NCBI GenBank assembly: GCA_019703815.1
Contig: AP023053.1
Span: forward strand, 916,995 to 980,994
Source of the DNA: Thaumasiovibrio occultus
Lineage (GTDB): Bacteria > Pseudomonadota > Gammaproteobacteria > Enterobacterales > Vibrionaceae
Direction of reading: 5' to 3'
Length of the DNA: 64,000 bases
Positions 17,826 to 27,208 of this stretch are shown in pieces; the stretch's first letter is position 1, and the number at the start of each line of letters is the position of its first letter. Made by a program: the position numbers and the translations under genes. The notes under the pieces are model-generated. The model was not told the origin of the DNA. It saw only the letters and a program-made list of their open reading frames with translations, and searched no databases.

Positions 17826-18965
17826 ATGGCAACTCATGTTTGTATCGTCGACGACGAGCCGGTTTCAACTGTCACTCCTTTGGTTGATCGCTCGATCCCT
17901 TCAGAGAAGATCATTTTGGCGTACACTCCAGAACATGAGAGAACCGCAAGACGTATTGCCCGCATCGTCAAAACCAATGGCTATATTGTCCACTACTGGC
18001 CGCTGCCAGACACCCTCGCCGCCGAAGAGCACAAAATGGCTTTTCTTAATCTGCTGGAAAAATACAACGGTGATGAATTATGGCTAAATGCCTCTTGCGG
18101 CCCACGCCATATTAACTTGGCAGCGTATGAAGTTTTCCGTTTATATAACCATTCGATTTATTGTGTCGATCCTAAAACCGATCTGATGAACTGGATTTAT
18201 CCCGATGGTAAACCGGCAAAACAAGTTGGCGATAAACTCAAAATTCATCACTATTTGCAAATTTTTGGCTGCTCTAAAACCGGCGGGTTTAGCAAAGGGA
18301 TCCAAGACAAAAAAATTCGCGATTTAGTGCTGCGTTGGCTAAAACTCGGCCCCAAATTACATCAATCGTTTTCCGCGCTGAATTACTTGGCAAAATCGGC
18401 AGATAACCCCAACCTTCGCTCCGATACCCTAAATAGCGCGCAAATGGATGATCACAATCTGCAAGGGCTCATTTACGAGCTGGAAGCGATTAATTATTGC
18501 CAACTCAGTCGCGATCGCCGCTTGGAATTTAGCAGCGAAGATACTCGCTTCTTTGCCAATGGCGGCTGGCTAGAAGAAGCGGTTGCCACTGTGGTCCGCG
18601 GCCTGCGTTCTCGCTATGGCTTTTTACAAGACGATGCCCGCTCAGTGCTGGTTGAGCGCAATACCGACACCGGCGTCATTAAAAACGAAATCGATGTCTG
18701 CTTTTTGGCCAACAACAAACTGCATTTAATTGAGTGTAAAACCAAAAAATTTGCGCGTGGTGAAGGGAATCAGGTGCTGTATAAACTCGATTCACTGGTT
18801 GATATTCTCGGCGGTCTGCATGCCAGAGGCATGGTGATCAGCTTATTACCGCTATCAAAAGCCGACTGGCGACGCGCCAACGATCTCAATATTGAAGTGA
18901 TCCAAGCTGATCAGTTCTCCCAACTCGAAGAAAAACTCGCCGCTTGGGTTGAAGGGGCCTTATAG
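17826..18965 (+). CDS. Stand-alone CARF-domain nuclease (DUF1887, Card1/Can2-like)
   Basis: A 379-residue protein of the family represented by V. cholerae VC1899. Residues 1-150 form a CARF-type Rossmann domain with the ligand-loop motif NASCGPRHIN (88-97). Residues about 240-379 form a PD-(D/E)xK nuclease with the catalytic residues visible as D290 (KNEIDVCF) and E303/K305 (LIECKTKK). Related Card1/Can2 enzymes are activated by cyclic tetra-adenylate from type III CRISPR systems and cut DNA or RNA. No cas gene or CRISPR array is in this window. ATG 17826 has a GGAGG Shine-Dalgarno; the frame is open further upstream but that part has no family similarity. Confidence 0.92.
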   Translation: MATHVCIVDDEPVSTVTPLVDRSIPSEKIILAYTPEHERTARRIARIVKTNGYIVHYWPLPDTLAAEEHKMAFLNLLEKYNGDELWLNASCGPRHINLAAYEVFRLYNHSIYCVDPKTDLMNWIYPDGKPAKQVGDKLKIHHYLQIFGCSKTGGFSKGIQDKKIRDLVLRWLKLGPKLHQSFSALNYLAKSADNPNLRSDTLNSAQMDDHNLQGLIYELEAINYCQLSRDRRLEFSSEDTRFFANGGWLEEAVATVVRGLRSRYGFLQDDARSVLVERNTDTGVIKNEIDVCFLANNKLHLIECKTKKFARGEGNQVLYKLDSLVDILGGLHARGMVISLLPLSKADWRRANDLNIEVIQADQFSQLEEKLAAWVEGAL

Positions 18966-19315
18966 TCACTGACACATTCATCAGCCGCATGTTATTAAAA
19001 CAACAATAATTACTTATAGGCTCGGCCACGCTTTAAAGGCCGAGCTAAATGCGAGTCTTATCAAATGGTTTTATTTCAGGCGCTTAACCTTTTATTTTAG
19101 CCCCTTAACTTAGAAACATAATAAACATCGCATTATTTCTTTATTGGACTAGTTTATTCTCCTCCAACATAAGTCAATTTCACATTTCAAGCGTTCAACG
19201 ATAAAAATGATAGTTGTATCGACTTTTTCCTATTTAAGAGATGCGTAAGCGTACTGTAACTGTAATATGTGCATCTCAGTTTTATATTGCTAGGTTAATT
19301 AAGGGGAGTAACACA

Positions 19316-19675
19316 ATGGAATGGTATTTAGGCGTTTTAAAACAGTACGCAGTATTTTCAGGCCGTGCACGCCGCACTGAATATTGGATGTTCACGCTAT
19401 TTAGCCTGATCGTCTCTATCGTGCTGACTGTCATCGATGGAATTCTGAACATGGGTATTCTAAGCGCGGTTTACGGTCTGGGTGTCCTGATTCCAACCAC
19501 CGCTGTATGTGCTCGCCGTCTGCATGACACTGGTCGTAGTGGTTGGTGGCAACTCATTGCGTTTATTCCGCTTATCGGCATCATTGTTCTGATCTACTTC
19601 TTAGTTCAAGACAGTGTAGGTGGTGACAACGAGTACGGCTCAAACCCAAAAGCTGACGAGCAAGTGATCGCTTAA
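19316..19675 (+). CDS. DUF805 inner-membrane protein (YhaH/YhaI-like)
   Basis: A 119-residue protein with the DUF805 signatures FSGRARRTEYWMFTLF, ARRLHDTGRSGWWQLI and DSVGGDNEYGSNP, and four membrane helices. Function is unknown; homologues occur singly or in tandem in many gammaproteobacteria. ATG 19316 is preceded by AAGGGGAG, which decides the start over the open frame reaching 19241. It is monocistronic with its own terminator; 350 bases separate it from the CARF gene. Confidence 0.93.
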   Translation: MEWYLGVLKQYAVFSGRARRTEYWMFTLFSLIVSIVLTVIDGILNMGILSAVYGLGVLIPTTAVCARRLHDTGRSGWWQLIAFIPLIGIIVLIYFLVQDSVGGDNEYGSNPKADEQVIA

Positions 19676-19693
19676 GTTATACAACTTGCACAG

Positions 19694-19721
19694 AAAAAGC
19701 CGGACTGAGTCCGGCTTTTTT
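19694..19721 (+). terminator. Intrinsic terminator after the DUF805 gene
   Basis: AAAAGCCGGACT pairs with AGTCCGGCTTTT and is followed by T residues, 19 bases below the stop codon. Confidence 0.9.
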
Positions 19722-19960
19722 ATGTTCAGCGATCTGCATAAGCCATCTTAATTAATCGCAGGTTGGTAAAAGAGGGTTGGGAATTATTCACCTACTGCTC
19801 TTCACTTCTCATCACCTAATTCGGTTTACTTTCTGCTCGCTACCCTCTCATAGCTATTCTCATTCACTCGTCACGGTAATTCCGTCATGAATACAAGGTG
19901 TTAAACCGTAAACGAATAAATTAAAAAAACGCACTGCACCCATAAATTCCACTGTCATAA

Positions 19961-21193
19961 ATGACATTTGGCGATATACTCACCACCCCAACACTTATTC
20001 GAGCATCGTCTGTGTCTCATCGTAACGCTTCTTCTGTGATTGTTTTGATTGGCATCATGCTGATCGCCGCTAACTTGCGTGCGCCTTTTACCAGTATTGC
20101 CCCCTTACTTGAAACCGTGATGCGCGATTTGCACTTGAGCTCGTCGGCCGCTGGGGCCATTAGTGCGTTGCCTTTGATAGCATTTGCGGCGGTATCACCT
20201 TTATGCGCTGGATTTGCTCGCCGCTGGGGTTTGAACCAGAGCTTACTAAGCGCACTGACGATTATTGCCGTTGGCGTGGTGTGTCGCTCATTGGGGACTG
20301 CGGTTTCGTTGTATCTCGGGACTTTGTTGATTGGCGTCGGCATTGCGGTGGGCAACGTGCTATTGCCTGTGGTGGTCAAGACCAACTTCCCTGCTCGCAT
20401 CGCAGTCATTACCGCCAGTTACTCTTTGATGATGGGGATTGGTTCAACACTGAGTTCCAGTTTAATGGTCCCGCTGCAAACGTCAGATTCAGCGCTGCAA
20501 GGTTGGACTGGCGCGCTCTTATTTAACTTGATCTTCCCATTGCTGGCGCTCGCGGTTTGGCTGCCCTATTGCCTGCAACAGCGCAAAATCACCCGTGTGG
20601 CGGTGAATGCACCTTCGGCTTGGGGCCAGATCGTGCGTCATCCCATGGCATGGCAAATCACCCTTGCGATGGGGCTGAACTCTTTTACGTTTTACACCTT
20701 TTCAGGTTGGCTACCCAAGGTACTAGTGGGCTATGGCCACAGTGAACTTCAAGCCGGTTATCTGCATGGGTTGCTACTGTTTTCAACCATGTTACCGGGG
20801 CTGCTACTGTTGCCCTTTCTCAACAAAACCGGCAAACAGCCTTATATTGTCATGCTCAGTGGCAGCACTTCGGCGGTGGGGATTTTCGGTCTGACACTCG
20901 CGCCCAGTTTAGCGCCAGTTTGGATCATCTGCTTTGGCCTAGGTAATGCGTCCACCTTCATTATGGTGCTGTCGTTTATCGCCTCGCGCACCACTACTTC
21001 GGAGCAAGCCGCCGCGTTGTCGGGGATGGCGCAATGTTTAGGTTATCTATTTGCGGCAACGGGGCCTTCGCTGATTGGTAAGTTATACTCGCTATTTGGT
21101 CATTGGCATGTCGCTCTTGGGTTAACGGGCACAGTCGCGCTGATCGGCATGGTATTTTCAGTGCTCAGCGCGCGCGATCGTAAAATAGAATAA
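19961..21193 (+). CDS. MFS transporter (CynX/NimT type)
   Basis: Up to 410 residues with 12 hydrophobic helices. The N-terminal block IMLIAANLRAPFTSIAPLLE is typical of the CynX/NimT (cyanate or nitroimidazole) subfamily, and LSALTIIAVGVVCRSLG covers a loop 2-3 type region. Substrate unknown. The start is unsettled: ATG 19961 has no Shine-Dalgarno and sits inside the palindrome TGTCAT-AA-ATGACA (19953-19966), which looks like an operator, so the GTG at 20012 may be the real start. A nested hairpin terminator follows the gene. Confidence 0.88.
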   Translation: MTFGDILTTPTLIRASSVSHRNASSVIVLIGIMLIAANLRAPFTSIAPLLETVMRDLHLSSSAAGAISALPLIAFAAVSPLCAGFARRWGLNQSLLSALTIIAVGVVCRSLGTAVSLYLGTLLIGVGIAVGNVLLPVVVKTNFPARIAVITASYSLMMGIGSTLSSSLMVPLQTSDSALQGWTGALLFNLIFPLLALAVWLPYCLQQRKITRVAVNAPSAWGQIVRHPMAWQITLAMGLNSFTFYTFSGWLPKVLVGYGHSELQAGYLHGLLLFSTMLPGLLLLPFLNKTGKQPYIVMLSGSTSAVGIFGLTLAPSLAPVWIICFGLGNASTFIMVLSFIASRTTTSEQAAALSGMAQCLGYLFAATGPSLIGKLYSLFGHWHVALGLTGTVALIGMVFSVLSARDRKIE

Positions 21194-21215
21194 TTGGCTT
21201 TGCGATAAGAGCAGT

Positions 21216-21241
21216 CAGCGGCCTCTCGCCGCTGCTGTTTT
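21216..21241 (+). terminator. Hairpin terminator after the MFS gene
   Basis: CAGCGGC (21216-21222) pairs with GCCGCTG (21228-21234), followed by CTGTTTTG. The outer arms AAGAGCA and TGCTCTT extend the structure. Confidence 0.7.
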
Positions 21242-21299
21242 GATGCTCTTATCGAGGTTGCTCTTGTTGAAATCGCGCTGACGCAGGATTCAAACGGTT

Positions 21300-22373
21300 T
21301 TAGCTGCCGGTCACGCGATCGATCATGGCTTTGATCGCCTGCATCTGAACCGCATTTTTGGTGTAGTACTGATAAGGCGGCTCACCGTTATCGGTGTAAC
21401 CCCAGAAATCCCAACATCCTTTCGGGTTGAACGGACTCATCAGCGAGCGCTGCACTTGGGGGAAAATCACAATGAAGTCGTTAGCTTCAGCCAGCTCAAG
21501 ATAGCCTGTGCGCTCCACATAGCGCATCCCAATCGACGATACGCCCTGCTCGCAACCGTGGATCGCGACATGCACGCGACAATCACTGTCTGATTGCTCG
21601 CAAGTATCAGGGATATAGGCAAAGCCACTGTCACTCATACTCGATATTTTAAGCTGATCCGGTGCAATAAATTCCGTTTGATCAAACTCCACTAAACGCG
21701 CCGGATCGTACTCCTGACCTTGCTCGACATCGGTATAAATAAAGTTGAGAATATCAAACGCTTGGTTTTCGTGGCAGAAGTTAATGTACGGCACTTTGCT
21801 CTCTTTGCAGGTCACCATCTCGTTGTCGGTGGTCGCAAAGCCATGGCCCGCCGCCAAGGTATCAATGAACGTGATATCCCCATCATCTAAGCCAATATCA
21901 CGGTAAAACCGCTCAGCCGCGCCAACCACCACCGTTGGCACCGTCCAATCTTGCGTACCAGAGAACAAATAGACTTTGTCATCACTGAGGTTACTGAGAG
22001 GATCAATACGCTGCTCTGCTTCGGCAGTTTTCGCCAGCTCGGTCAACAGCTCAACGTTCGGGCTATTACAGTTATAGAGCTGCTCATTGCACACACATAC
22101 CGATTGCGCCGTCATCGAGGGCTTGGTTAAGTCAGGATCGCTCGCCGCACATTGCCAAGGACCACCCGCGACAATCCCCACACCGACCAAACCTTCAGAG
22201 TAGGCGATATGATATTGGCTTGTCATAAAGCCGCCAGACGACAACCCCGATAACGAAGTTTGATCGTTCAGCGCAGATAATTCCGGTAACGACACCACAC
22301 CTGCCATGGCATGAGTAGAAACAAACAGGGATGACACGAAAAAATACGATAGGACGCGATTGGGATTTCTCAT
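21300..22373 (-). CDS. Secreted PHA-depolymerase-like esterase
   Basis: A 357-residue alpha/beta hydrolase with a Sec signal peptide (cleavage after THAMA, residue 24). The nucleophile motif is G43-L-S45-S-G47 in SLSGLSSGGFMTSQYHIAYS, placed near the N-terminus as in type 2 short-chain-length polyhydroxyalkanoate depolymerases. Further family features are GGPWQCA, FSGTQDWTVP and IHGCEQG; WDFWGYTDNGEPPYQYYTKN is a characteristic C-terminal block. It would hydrolyse extracellular PHB or another ester. AGGAG precedes the ATG. It is monocistronic; Cys pairs suggest disulfides. Confidence 0.88.
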   Translation of the reverse strand: MRNPNRVLSYFFVSSLFVSTHAMAGVVSLPELSALNDQTSLSGLSSGGFMTSQYHIAYSEGLVGVGIVAGGPWQCAASDPDLTKPSMTAQSVCVCNEQLYNCNSPNVELLTELAKTAEAEQRIDPLSNLSDDKVYLFSGTQDWTVPTVVVGAAERFYRDIGLDDGDITFIDTLAAGHGFATTDNEMVTCKESKVPYINFCHENQAFDILNFIYTDVEQGQEYDPARLVEFDQTEFIAPDQLKISSMSDSGFAYIPDTCEQSDSDCRVHVAIHGCEQGVSSIGMRYVERTGYLELAEANDFIVIFPQVQRSLMSPFNPKGCWDFWGYTDNGEPPYQYYTKNAVQMQAIKAMIDRVTGS

Positions 22374-22569
22374 TGCATTCTCCTTTGACTTGAGAAGGCA
22401 TAAACCACTGCACTATGCCACTCGCCCCTTTCCTTCTCGGCGATATAGACGCGAATATAACTGCAGGGGACGAAATAAGGGTATGCAAAAATCTCCGCAG
22501 TGAAAAAGATTAATAGTGCTGCGTAGTTTCGTCCGTGTTTACCACCACAGCGATGGGATCGCTTGCCAT

Positions 22570-22615
22570 AAAACCAAAACAGCACAGACAAACCTGCCTG
22601 TGCTGTTTTGGTTTT
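22570..22615 (-). terminator. Long perfect hairpin terminator of the polysaccharide operon
   Basis: An 18-bp perfect inverted repeat (22570-22587 with 22598-22615; inner part CAGCACAG/CTGTGCTG, outer AAAACC/GGTTTT) with a 10-base loop. It lies 47 bases below the HlyD stop codon and can work in both directions. Confidence 0.88.
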
Positions 22616-22661
22616 CAATTATCGAATGTTTTTTCTGTGGAGCCACCACATAAATGATGGC

Positions 22662-23723
22662 TTACCACACAAAGCTAGCGGCACTAAAGCGAACATCAAC
22701 TGGCATCCCTTCAACCCAGTGCTGGTTATCAAGCTCATCATCAAATGACAATGTCACTTTGATCAGCGCCGGTTGGCCTTCAAACGGTTTTGCCAGTTGT
22801 GGCGGTAGCTTACTCGCCATTTCTGTTGGCTGAGATACGGTTGCCAGCAAGGTTTGTCCCCCCGGCAAGCGCACACTGGCTTGGGTACCAACTTGAGCGT
22901 AGCGAATGTACTTGGGTGACAAATAGGCGATGATCTTTGGCGATGACACATCAGAAATCGTCGCCAACTCGTCGCCTTTTTCAATGCGTTGCCCCGGTTG
23001 AACGTAGATGTCCACCAAACTTCCCGCAATAGGGCTAGTGACAACCAGTTGCTCGCGCAAGGTCAGGTTACGATTTAACTCGCGTTGCAAGTTCATTCGT
23101 AGCTGAGTAATAGGGCCAGCCAACGCATTGCGCTCTAGCTCAGCCTTGGCTTGATCTAATTCAATTTGGCTTTGATTCACCGCTTGCTCAGCGGTAGCGT
23201 ACAAGTTGACCGCCGTTGCGTGATCGATTTGCGACACCCGCTGTGACGCTAAGTACTCGTCATAACGTCGTTTAATCGCGTCGACTTCTTTCAAATTTTG
23301 CTGCGCATCCGCCAACTGAGCTTGATACGGTTTCAGGCTCGCTTGTCCCGCATCGCTCTGGGTCAAGTGGTCTAGCTCGCTGCGCAAGAATAGAATATCG
23401 CTCTCCACAACATGATCGCGGATGGTGGTGAGCGCCTGCCCTTGCTCAATATTATCCCCGCCGTGCACATAAACCGCTTCTACCACCCCATCACCAGCAG
23501 CGGTGATCGTTAATGGTTGCACCGTAATGATCCCCGGCGCGCCAACCTGAACATACTCGCGGTAAAGAAAATAGCCCATCACGAGTAGCGGACTTAAGAT
23601 CAACGCCAGCAGCAAATACCAACGGACTTTGTAACCCGCACGTTTGGCTGGGCCATACACCACTTTTACGCCTTTGTCTGACGTGGGTGCTTGTTGTTTG
23701 TCTAATTTGAATTCAACTTTCAT
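22662..23723 (-). CDS. HlyD-family periplasmic adaptor (biotin/lipoyl-like)
   Basis: A 353-residue protein with one membrane helix (about 35-54), a split lipoyl-like domain (GDGVVEAVYVHGGDNIEQGQ and later VTSPIAGSLVDIYVQPGQRI), a coiled-coil hairpin (about 110-205) and a C-terminal beta-barrel. It is the last gene of the operon, 15 bases after the glycosyltransferase. Beside a GT2 synthase such adaptors act like Alg44 or the membrane-fusion parts of polysaccharide exporters, so polymer secretion is inferred. No PilZ domain was recognised. Confidence 0.87.
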   Translation of the reverse strand: MKVEFKLDKQQAPTSDKGVKVVYGPAKRAGYKVRWYLLLALILSPLLVMGYFLYREYVQVGAPGIITVQPLTITAAGDGVVEAVYVHGGDNIEQGQALTTIRDHVVESDILFLRSELDHLTQSDAGQASLKPYQAQLADAQQNLKEVDAIKRRYDEYLASQRVSQIDHATAVNLYATAEQAVNQSQIELDQAKAELERNALAGPITQLRMNLQRELNRNLTLREQLVVTSPIAGSLVDIYVQPGQRIEKGDELATISDVSSPKIIAYLSPKYIRYAQVGTQASVRLPGGQTLLATVSQPTEMASKLPPQLAKPFEGQPALIKVTLSFDDELDNQHWVEGMPVDVRFSAASFVW

Positions 23724-23738
23724 TGTTTCATCATTACT

Positions 23739-25052
23739 CTAAAATCGTTTGCCACGGCGTAATACCCACCACGGCGCCATGCTCGACTCTTCATGGCTGC
23801 GGCGCAGTACTTCATTCAGCATAGAAACGGCGGTGATCAATCGCATACAAAAGGCGTACAGCGGGTAGAGCAGTAGCCATCCTACCATCTTGATATCGCT
23901 CTTAGGCCGCTCTGAGACCATGGTGATATACACCACAAAATGCAGCGTAATGATCACCAAATACATCATGTAAAGCACAGCCAACATGGCGACAACGGTC
24001 ACCCAAGGGTAGACATAGAGCATAAACAGAGTGAAAAACACCACCAGCAGCGGCAAAATGACGTTCTGCACCACGCCGTAAATAAAGGTAAATATGAAGT
24101 TCCCCCATCCCAACAGCCTTGGGGTTAACCCTTTGCGGTGCTTTCGCAAAAAAAGGAAGAGCAAATCGCCGTCCCAGCGCAAACGCTGCATGATCAGCCC
24201 TTTTAGCGTATCAGGCACATCTGTGTGTCCCACCGCATGAGGGTTGAACGCCAATTTCGCGGCAGGATAGCGGGTTTTGTACTGCTTTAAGCGCATGGTG
24301 AGATCGAGATCTTCCGCCGTATGGGTATCCCAACCGCCAACCTGCTGTAATAGGGTTTTCTTGAACGCGCCGAACGCACCTGAAATGTTGTTCAGCACCC
24401 CCCAGCGCGCCATGCCAGTTTTGCCCGCTTGCATCGATATCATGTATTCCATCGACTGCATTCGGGTAAGCAAATTGGCATCCCAATTGCGCACTCGCAG
24501 GGCACCACCGCTCGCCATAACGCCGGGTTGAGAAAGCGTTGAGATCATCTGCCACGCCATATCGTTATCAAACGAGGTGTCGCCATCGACGTTGATCACA
24601 ATGGGCTGGGTCGCTTTTGATAACCCCGCGTTGAGCGTTGATACCCGACCACCGCGTTGCCATTTGGGGATCACCCGCACAATGCGATTAGACACTTTGT
24701 GGTGGCGTTTTTCCCCTGCAATAGCCGCAGCGTAGGTCGCTTGGTTTTGGCTCGCGCCATCGACCACCGCAAGCACTTCAATCGTGCCCGGGTAATGCTG
24801 CTCAACCAAGGTATCAATCGTGATGCCAATCGCCTCGCCTTCACCATAACAAGTGATCACAAAACTGATCCCGGGAAAGTGCGTCGGCGGCGGCGCGGGC
24901 GGTGACAATTTCCAGCGCAAAATACCAGTGAAAACCAAAATCGATAGTGGCATTTCGACGACAAAAAACATCGGCATCATCACCAGCCAAAGATCGTTAT
25001 ATTGGCTCAGCCACGTCAATGTCGCTCTGACAATGACAATTAACTCATTCAT
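23739..25052 (-). CDS. Processive GT2 glycosyltransferase (polysaccharide synthase)
   Basis: A membrane-embedded family 2 synthase of 437 residues. The catalytic features are visible in order: VVDGAS, NVDGDTSF (DxD), TAEDLDLTMRL (catalytic Asp) and Q-R-L-R-W in MQRLRWDGDLLF, the signature of cellulose, hyaluronan and PNAG-type synthases. One N-terminal and about four C-terminal helices surround the GT domain. The ATG at 25052 follows the TackOD1 stop codon by 6 bases; an in-frame TTG at 25055 is the alternative. Polymer identity is not determinable. No PilZ domain is present. Confidence 0.9.
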   Translation of the reverse strand: MNELIVIVRATLTWLSQYNDLWLVMMPMFFVVEMPLSILVFTGILRWKLSPPAPPPTHFPGISFVITCYGEGEAIGITIDTLVEQHYPGTIEVLAVVDGASQNQATYAAAIAGEKRHHKVSNRIVRVIPKWQRGGRVSTLNAGLSKATQPIVINVDGDTSFDNDMAWQMISTLSQPGVMASGGALRVRNWDANLLTRMQSMEYMISMQAGKTGMARWGVLNNISGAFGAFKKTLLQQVGGWDTHTAEDLDLTMRLKQYKTRYPAAKLAFNPHAVGHTDVPDTLKGLIMQRLRWDGDLLFLFLRKHRKGLTPRLLGWGNFIFTFIYGVVQNVILPLLVVFFTLFMLYVYPWVTVVAMLAVLYMMYLVIITLHFVVYITMVSERPKSDIKMVGWLLLYPLYAFCMRLITAVSMLNEVLRRSHEESSMAPWWVLRRGKRF

Positions 25053-25058
25053 CAATAG

Positions 25059-26399
25059 CTACTCTTGGCGTAATGCATTGAGCTGAGCGGTCAACCACGC
25101 CTGCACATCATCATGGCATTGCTCGTCGGGCAGTGACCACGCACCGACCCGCATCACAAACTCATCATCTTCGACGAGGGACGCGAGCGCGGCGATTTTC
25201 TCTTGCAGCACGGGCAAACTGCTTGGCGGGGTCATCGGCATAAACAGCAAAAGTGCATCATCTTGATACTGACAACACAAATCCGTGTCACGAAGCAAAC
25301 CGTTCAACCGCTCGGTGATCTGCTCCACCAAACCAAACAGACGCAGCTCACCGTTGCGGTGGCGATACGCAGTCAATTCAGGGAAATAGAGCGCTAAAAC
25401 TAAGTGTTGCTGCTGATGACGGGTCGCTAAACGCTGACTCCAATGGACAATTTGTTCAAAATGGCTCGACTCCAATCGCCCTTTTAGTCGCAATGCAGGC
25501 AACGCCACCGTCAAACCATAGCGCACCAAGTTTTTACCTCGTGCGCCAAGTTTGTAGCGATGTATCGCTCGCGGCACCAAATCGTTCACTTGCTGCGAGG
25601 TATTGCACTCAAGACAGCGTGCGCGCGTCAAGGGTTCAACAAACGAGTGGGTACAAGTACGACAGCGATAGACTTCCAGCGGGCGATCATAATCAACCCC
25701 AATGTGGCGCAGCTGGGTGGCGCAATTAGGGCAAGCAAGCTTACCTTGGCGCGAAAACTGCGCCTGCTCTCCAACGTGACCACAGGTAAAACAGTGCAGT
25801 GAGACCACTTCCTTCACATCCGGGCTGTGGCATTCAGGACAGGTTTCTTGATAGTTGATATGACCAGAGTTACAGCTATGGCACAGGCGGATCCGATCGA
25901 CAAGCTCTTCTGCTTCAAGTAACTCTCGCTCGGCTTGATAATGAACATAGCCAAACGTGGCGTCACCTTCACCGGCGTAGCACTCTAATAACGGATAACG
26001 ATAAACCGACAACGCTTGGCGATCATAAAAAGGGATGAGACGACGGTTCGGGTTTAGCCACAGCCACGCCAGCATTTTATCCACTGGCTCAGCATTGAGC
26101 AGTTCGAGACGTGATAGATGCGTTTGCCATTGACTCTGCCACTCGTGGGGCTGCCAGACATCATCGGCTAACACGGGTGATAACGGGCTTGGGGTCACTA
26201 CATAGATCAACCAATGCCAAAATCGTTGGCTTTGATGAACTTGCTGTAAGTAGTGATCGGTCTCTTGCTCTAGACCATTGATCACTAACACGCCCGCATG
26301 CTCTGGCAGCTCATCAACCTGCGACACTTTTTGAATATTTTGGGAGCCTGTAAGCAGGCTTTCTCCTCCCAACAGGAATACAACACCCTGCTCAGACAT
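25059..26399 (-). CDS. TackOD1 zinc-ribbon protein with degenerate GGDEF-like domain
   Basis: About 446 residues. The N-terminal part is receiver-like. The centre (about 165-285) is rich in CxxC pairs: LCHSCNSGH, CPECHSPD, HCFTCGHVG, CPNCATQL, CRTCTHSF and CLECNTSQ, fitting the TackOD1 metal-binding output domain. The C-terminal 150 residues resemble a GGDEF fold (QLVLALYFPELTAYRHR type strands, CCQYQDDALLLFMPMT) but lack the GGDEF signature, so cyclase activity is unlikely. It is first in the operon with GT2 and HlyD. The start is uncertain: ATG 26399, or the open frame to TTG 26462. Confidence 0.78.
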   Translation of the reverse strand: MSEQGVVFLLGGESLLTGSQNIQKVSQVDELPEHAGVLVINGLEQETDHYLQQVHQSQRFWHWLIYVVTPSPLSPVLADDVWQPHEWQSQWQTHLSRLELLNAEPVDKMLAWLWLNPNRRLIPFYDRQALSVYRYPLLECYAGEGDATFGYVHYQAERELLEAEELVDRIRLCHSCNSGHINYQETCPECHSPDVKEVVSLHCFTCGHVGEQAQFSRQGKLACPNCATQLRHIGVDYDRPLEVYRCRTCTHSFVEPLTRARCLECNTSQQVNDLVPRAIHRYKLGARGKNLVRYGLTVALPALRLKGRLESSHFEQIVHWSQRLATRHQQQHLVLALYFPELTAYRHRNGELRLFGLVEQITERLNGLLRDTDLCCQYQDDALLLFMPMTPPSSLPVLQEKIAALASLVEDDEFVMRVGAWSLPDEQCHDDVQAWLTAQLNALRQE

Positions 26400-26701
26400 A
26401 ATTTTACAACTCAATCCACTATGACTGTTAAAAACATCAACATAGTACATTAAACTCAGCAATAAATGCGTATTAGGAATAATAATTACGGTGGGATTAT
26501 TGTAGGGTCGTTATGAGCTAGTCTGAAATTTTACCTTTTTCAGTATATGTCATAGAGAAATAGCAGCATTAAATCAGGTGGTTATATTAAAAATGTCGAC
26601 GGATTCGACTTGCTGGAACCAACTCGGACTCGGTAGAGTTTAAGGTAATTTAAAAATGAGAACTTAGATTTACACTCGCCAAAGCAAGGTAAACCAAAGC
26701 A

Positions 26702-27208
26702 TTAGAGCGGCTCTTCGTCATCAACCAGCAGATAGTCTTTACTGCGCAGAACGAACAGCAAAATCACCAAATACATCACAGACAGCCCCACTAGCATGGT
26801 CAGCATACTGTTGGTACTTAGCGTGGCGGCGGTATCATCGTGCAAGCCGCGCAAGCCACGACCGACCCGATACGCCGCTCGTACCGCCTCAATATCTTGC
26901 ATCGCCAATGAGACCGACAAAATACCCTGCCCCCACAACAATACCAACGACATCAGCGCCGTGTAGTAGCCTTTGAGCATCCGGCAATTAAAGTAATACA
27001 CGGTTAGCACGTTCAGCACCAAAGACGCAGAGACAATCAAAAACAGCAGCGGTGCTAGACCGTGAATGCTGTAAATAAAGTAATCTGTCTCATCGTGGTA
27101 GAAGAACAAGACGCTAAGGTTTTGCAACACCAATAAGGCGTAACAAAGCTGCAGGAAAATGAAGGCTTTACGATCAGCGCTCCACGCAATCAGCACCGGC
27201 TTAAACAT
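26702..27208 (-). CDS. Membrane protein of unknown function
   Basis: A 168-residue protein with four membrane helices (about 15-35, 47-70, 80-100, 135-158) and a charged periplasmic or cytosolic loop near 105-130 (AVRAAYRVGRGLRGLHDD). AAGGAC precedes the ATG, and the start overlaps the end of the upstream acidic-protein gene by 8 bases, so the two are co-translated. I do not recognise the family. Confidence 0.72.
   Translation of the reverse strand: MFKPVLIAWSADRKAFIFLQLCYALLVLQNLSVLFFYHDETDYFIYSIHGLAPLLFLIVSASLVLNVLTVYYFNCRMLKGYYTALMSLVLLWGQGILSVSLAMQDIEAVRAAYRVGRGLRGLHDDTAATLSTNSMLTMLVGLSVMYLVILLFVLRSKDYLLVDDEEPL

Noticed and set aside
25059-26399. Active diguanylate cyclase
   Set aside because: The GGDEF-like C-terminal fold has no GG[D/E]EF signature or I-site, so enzymatic activity is not claimed.
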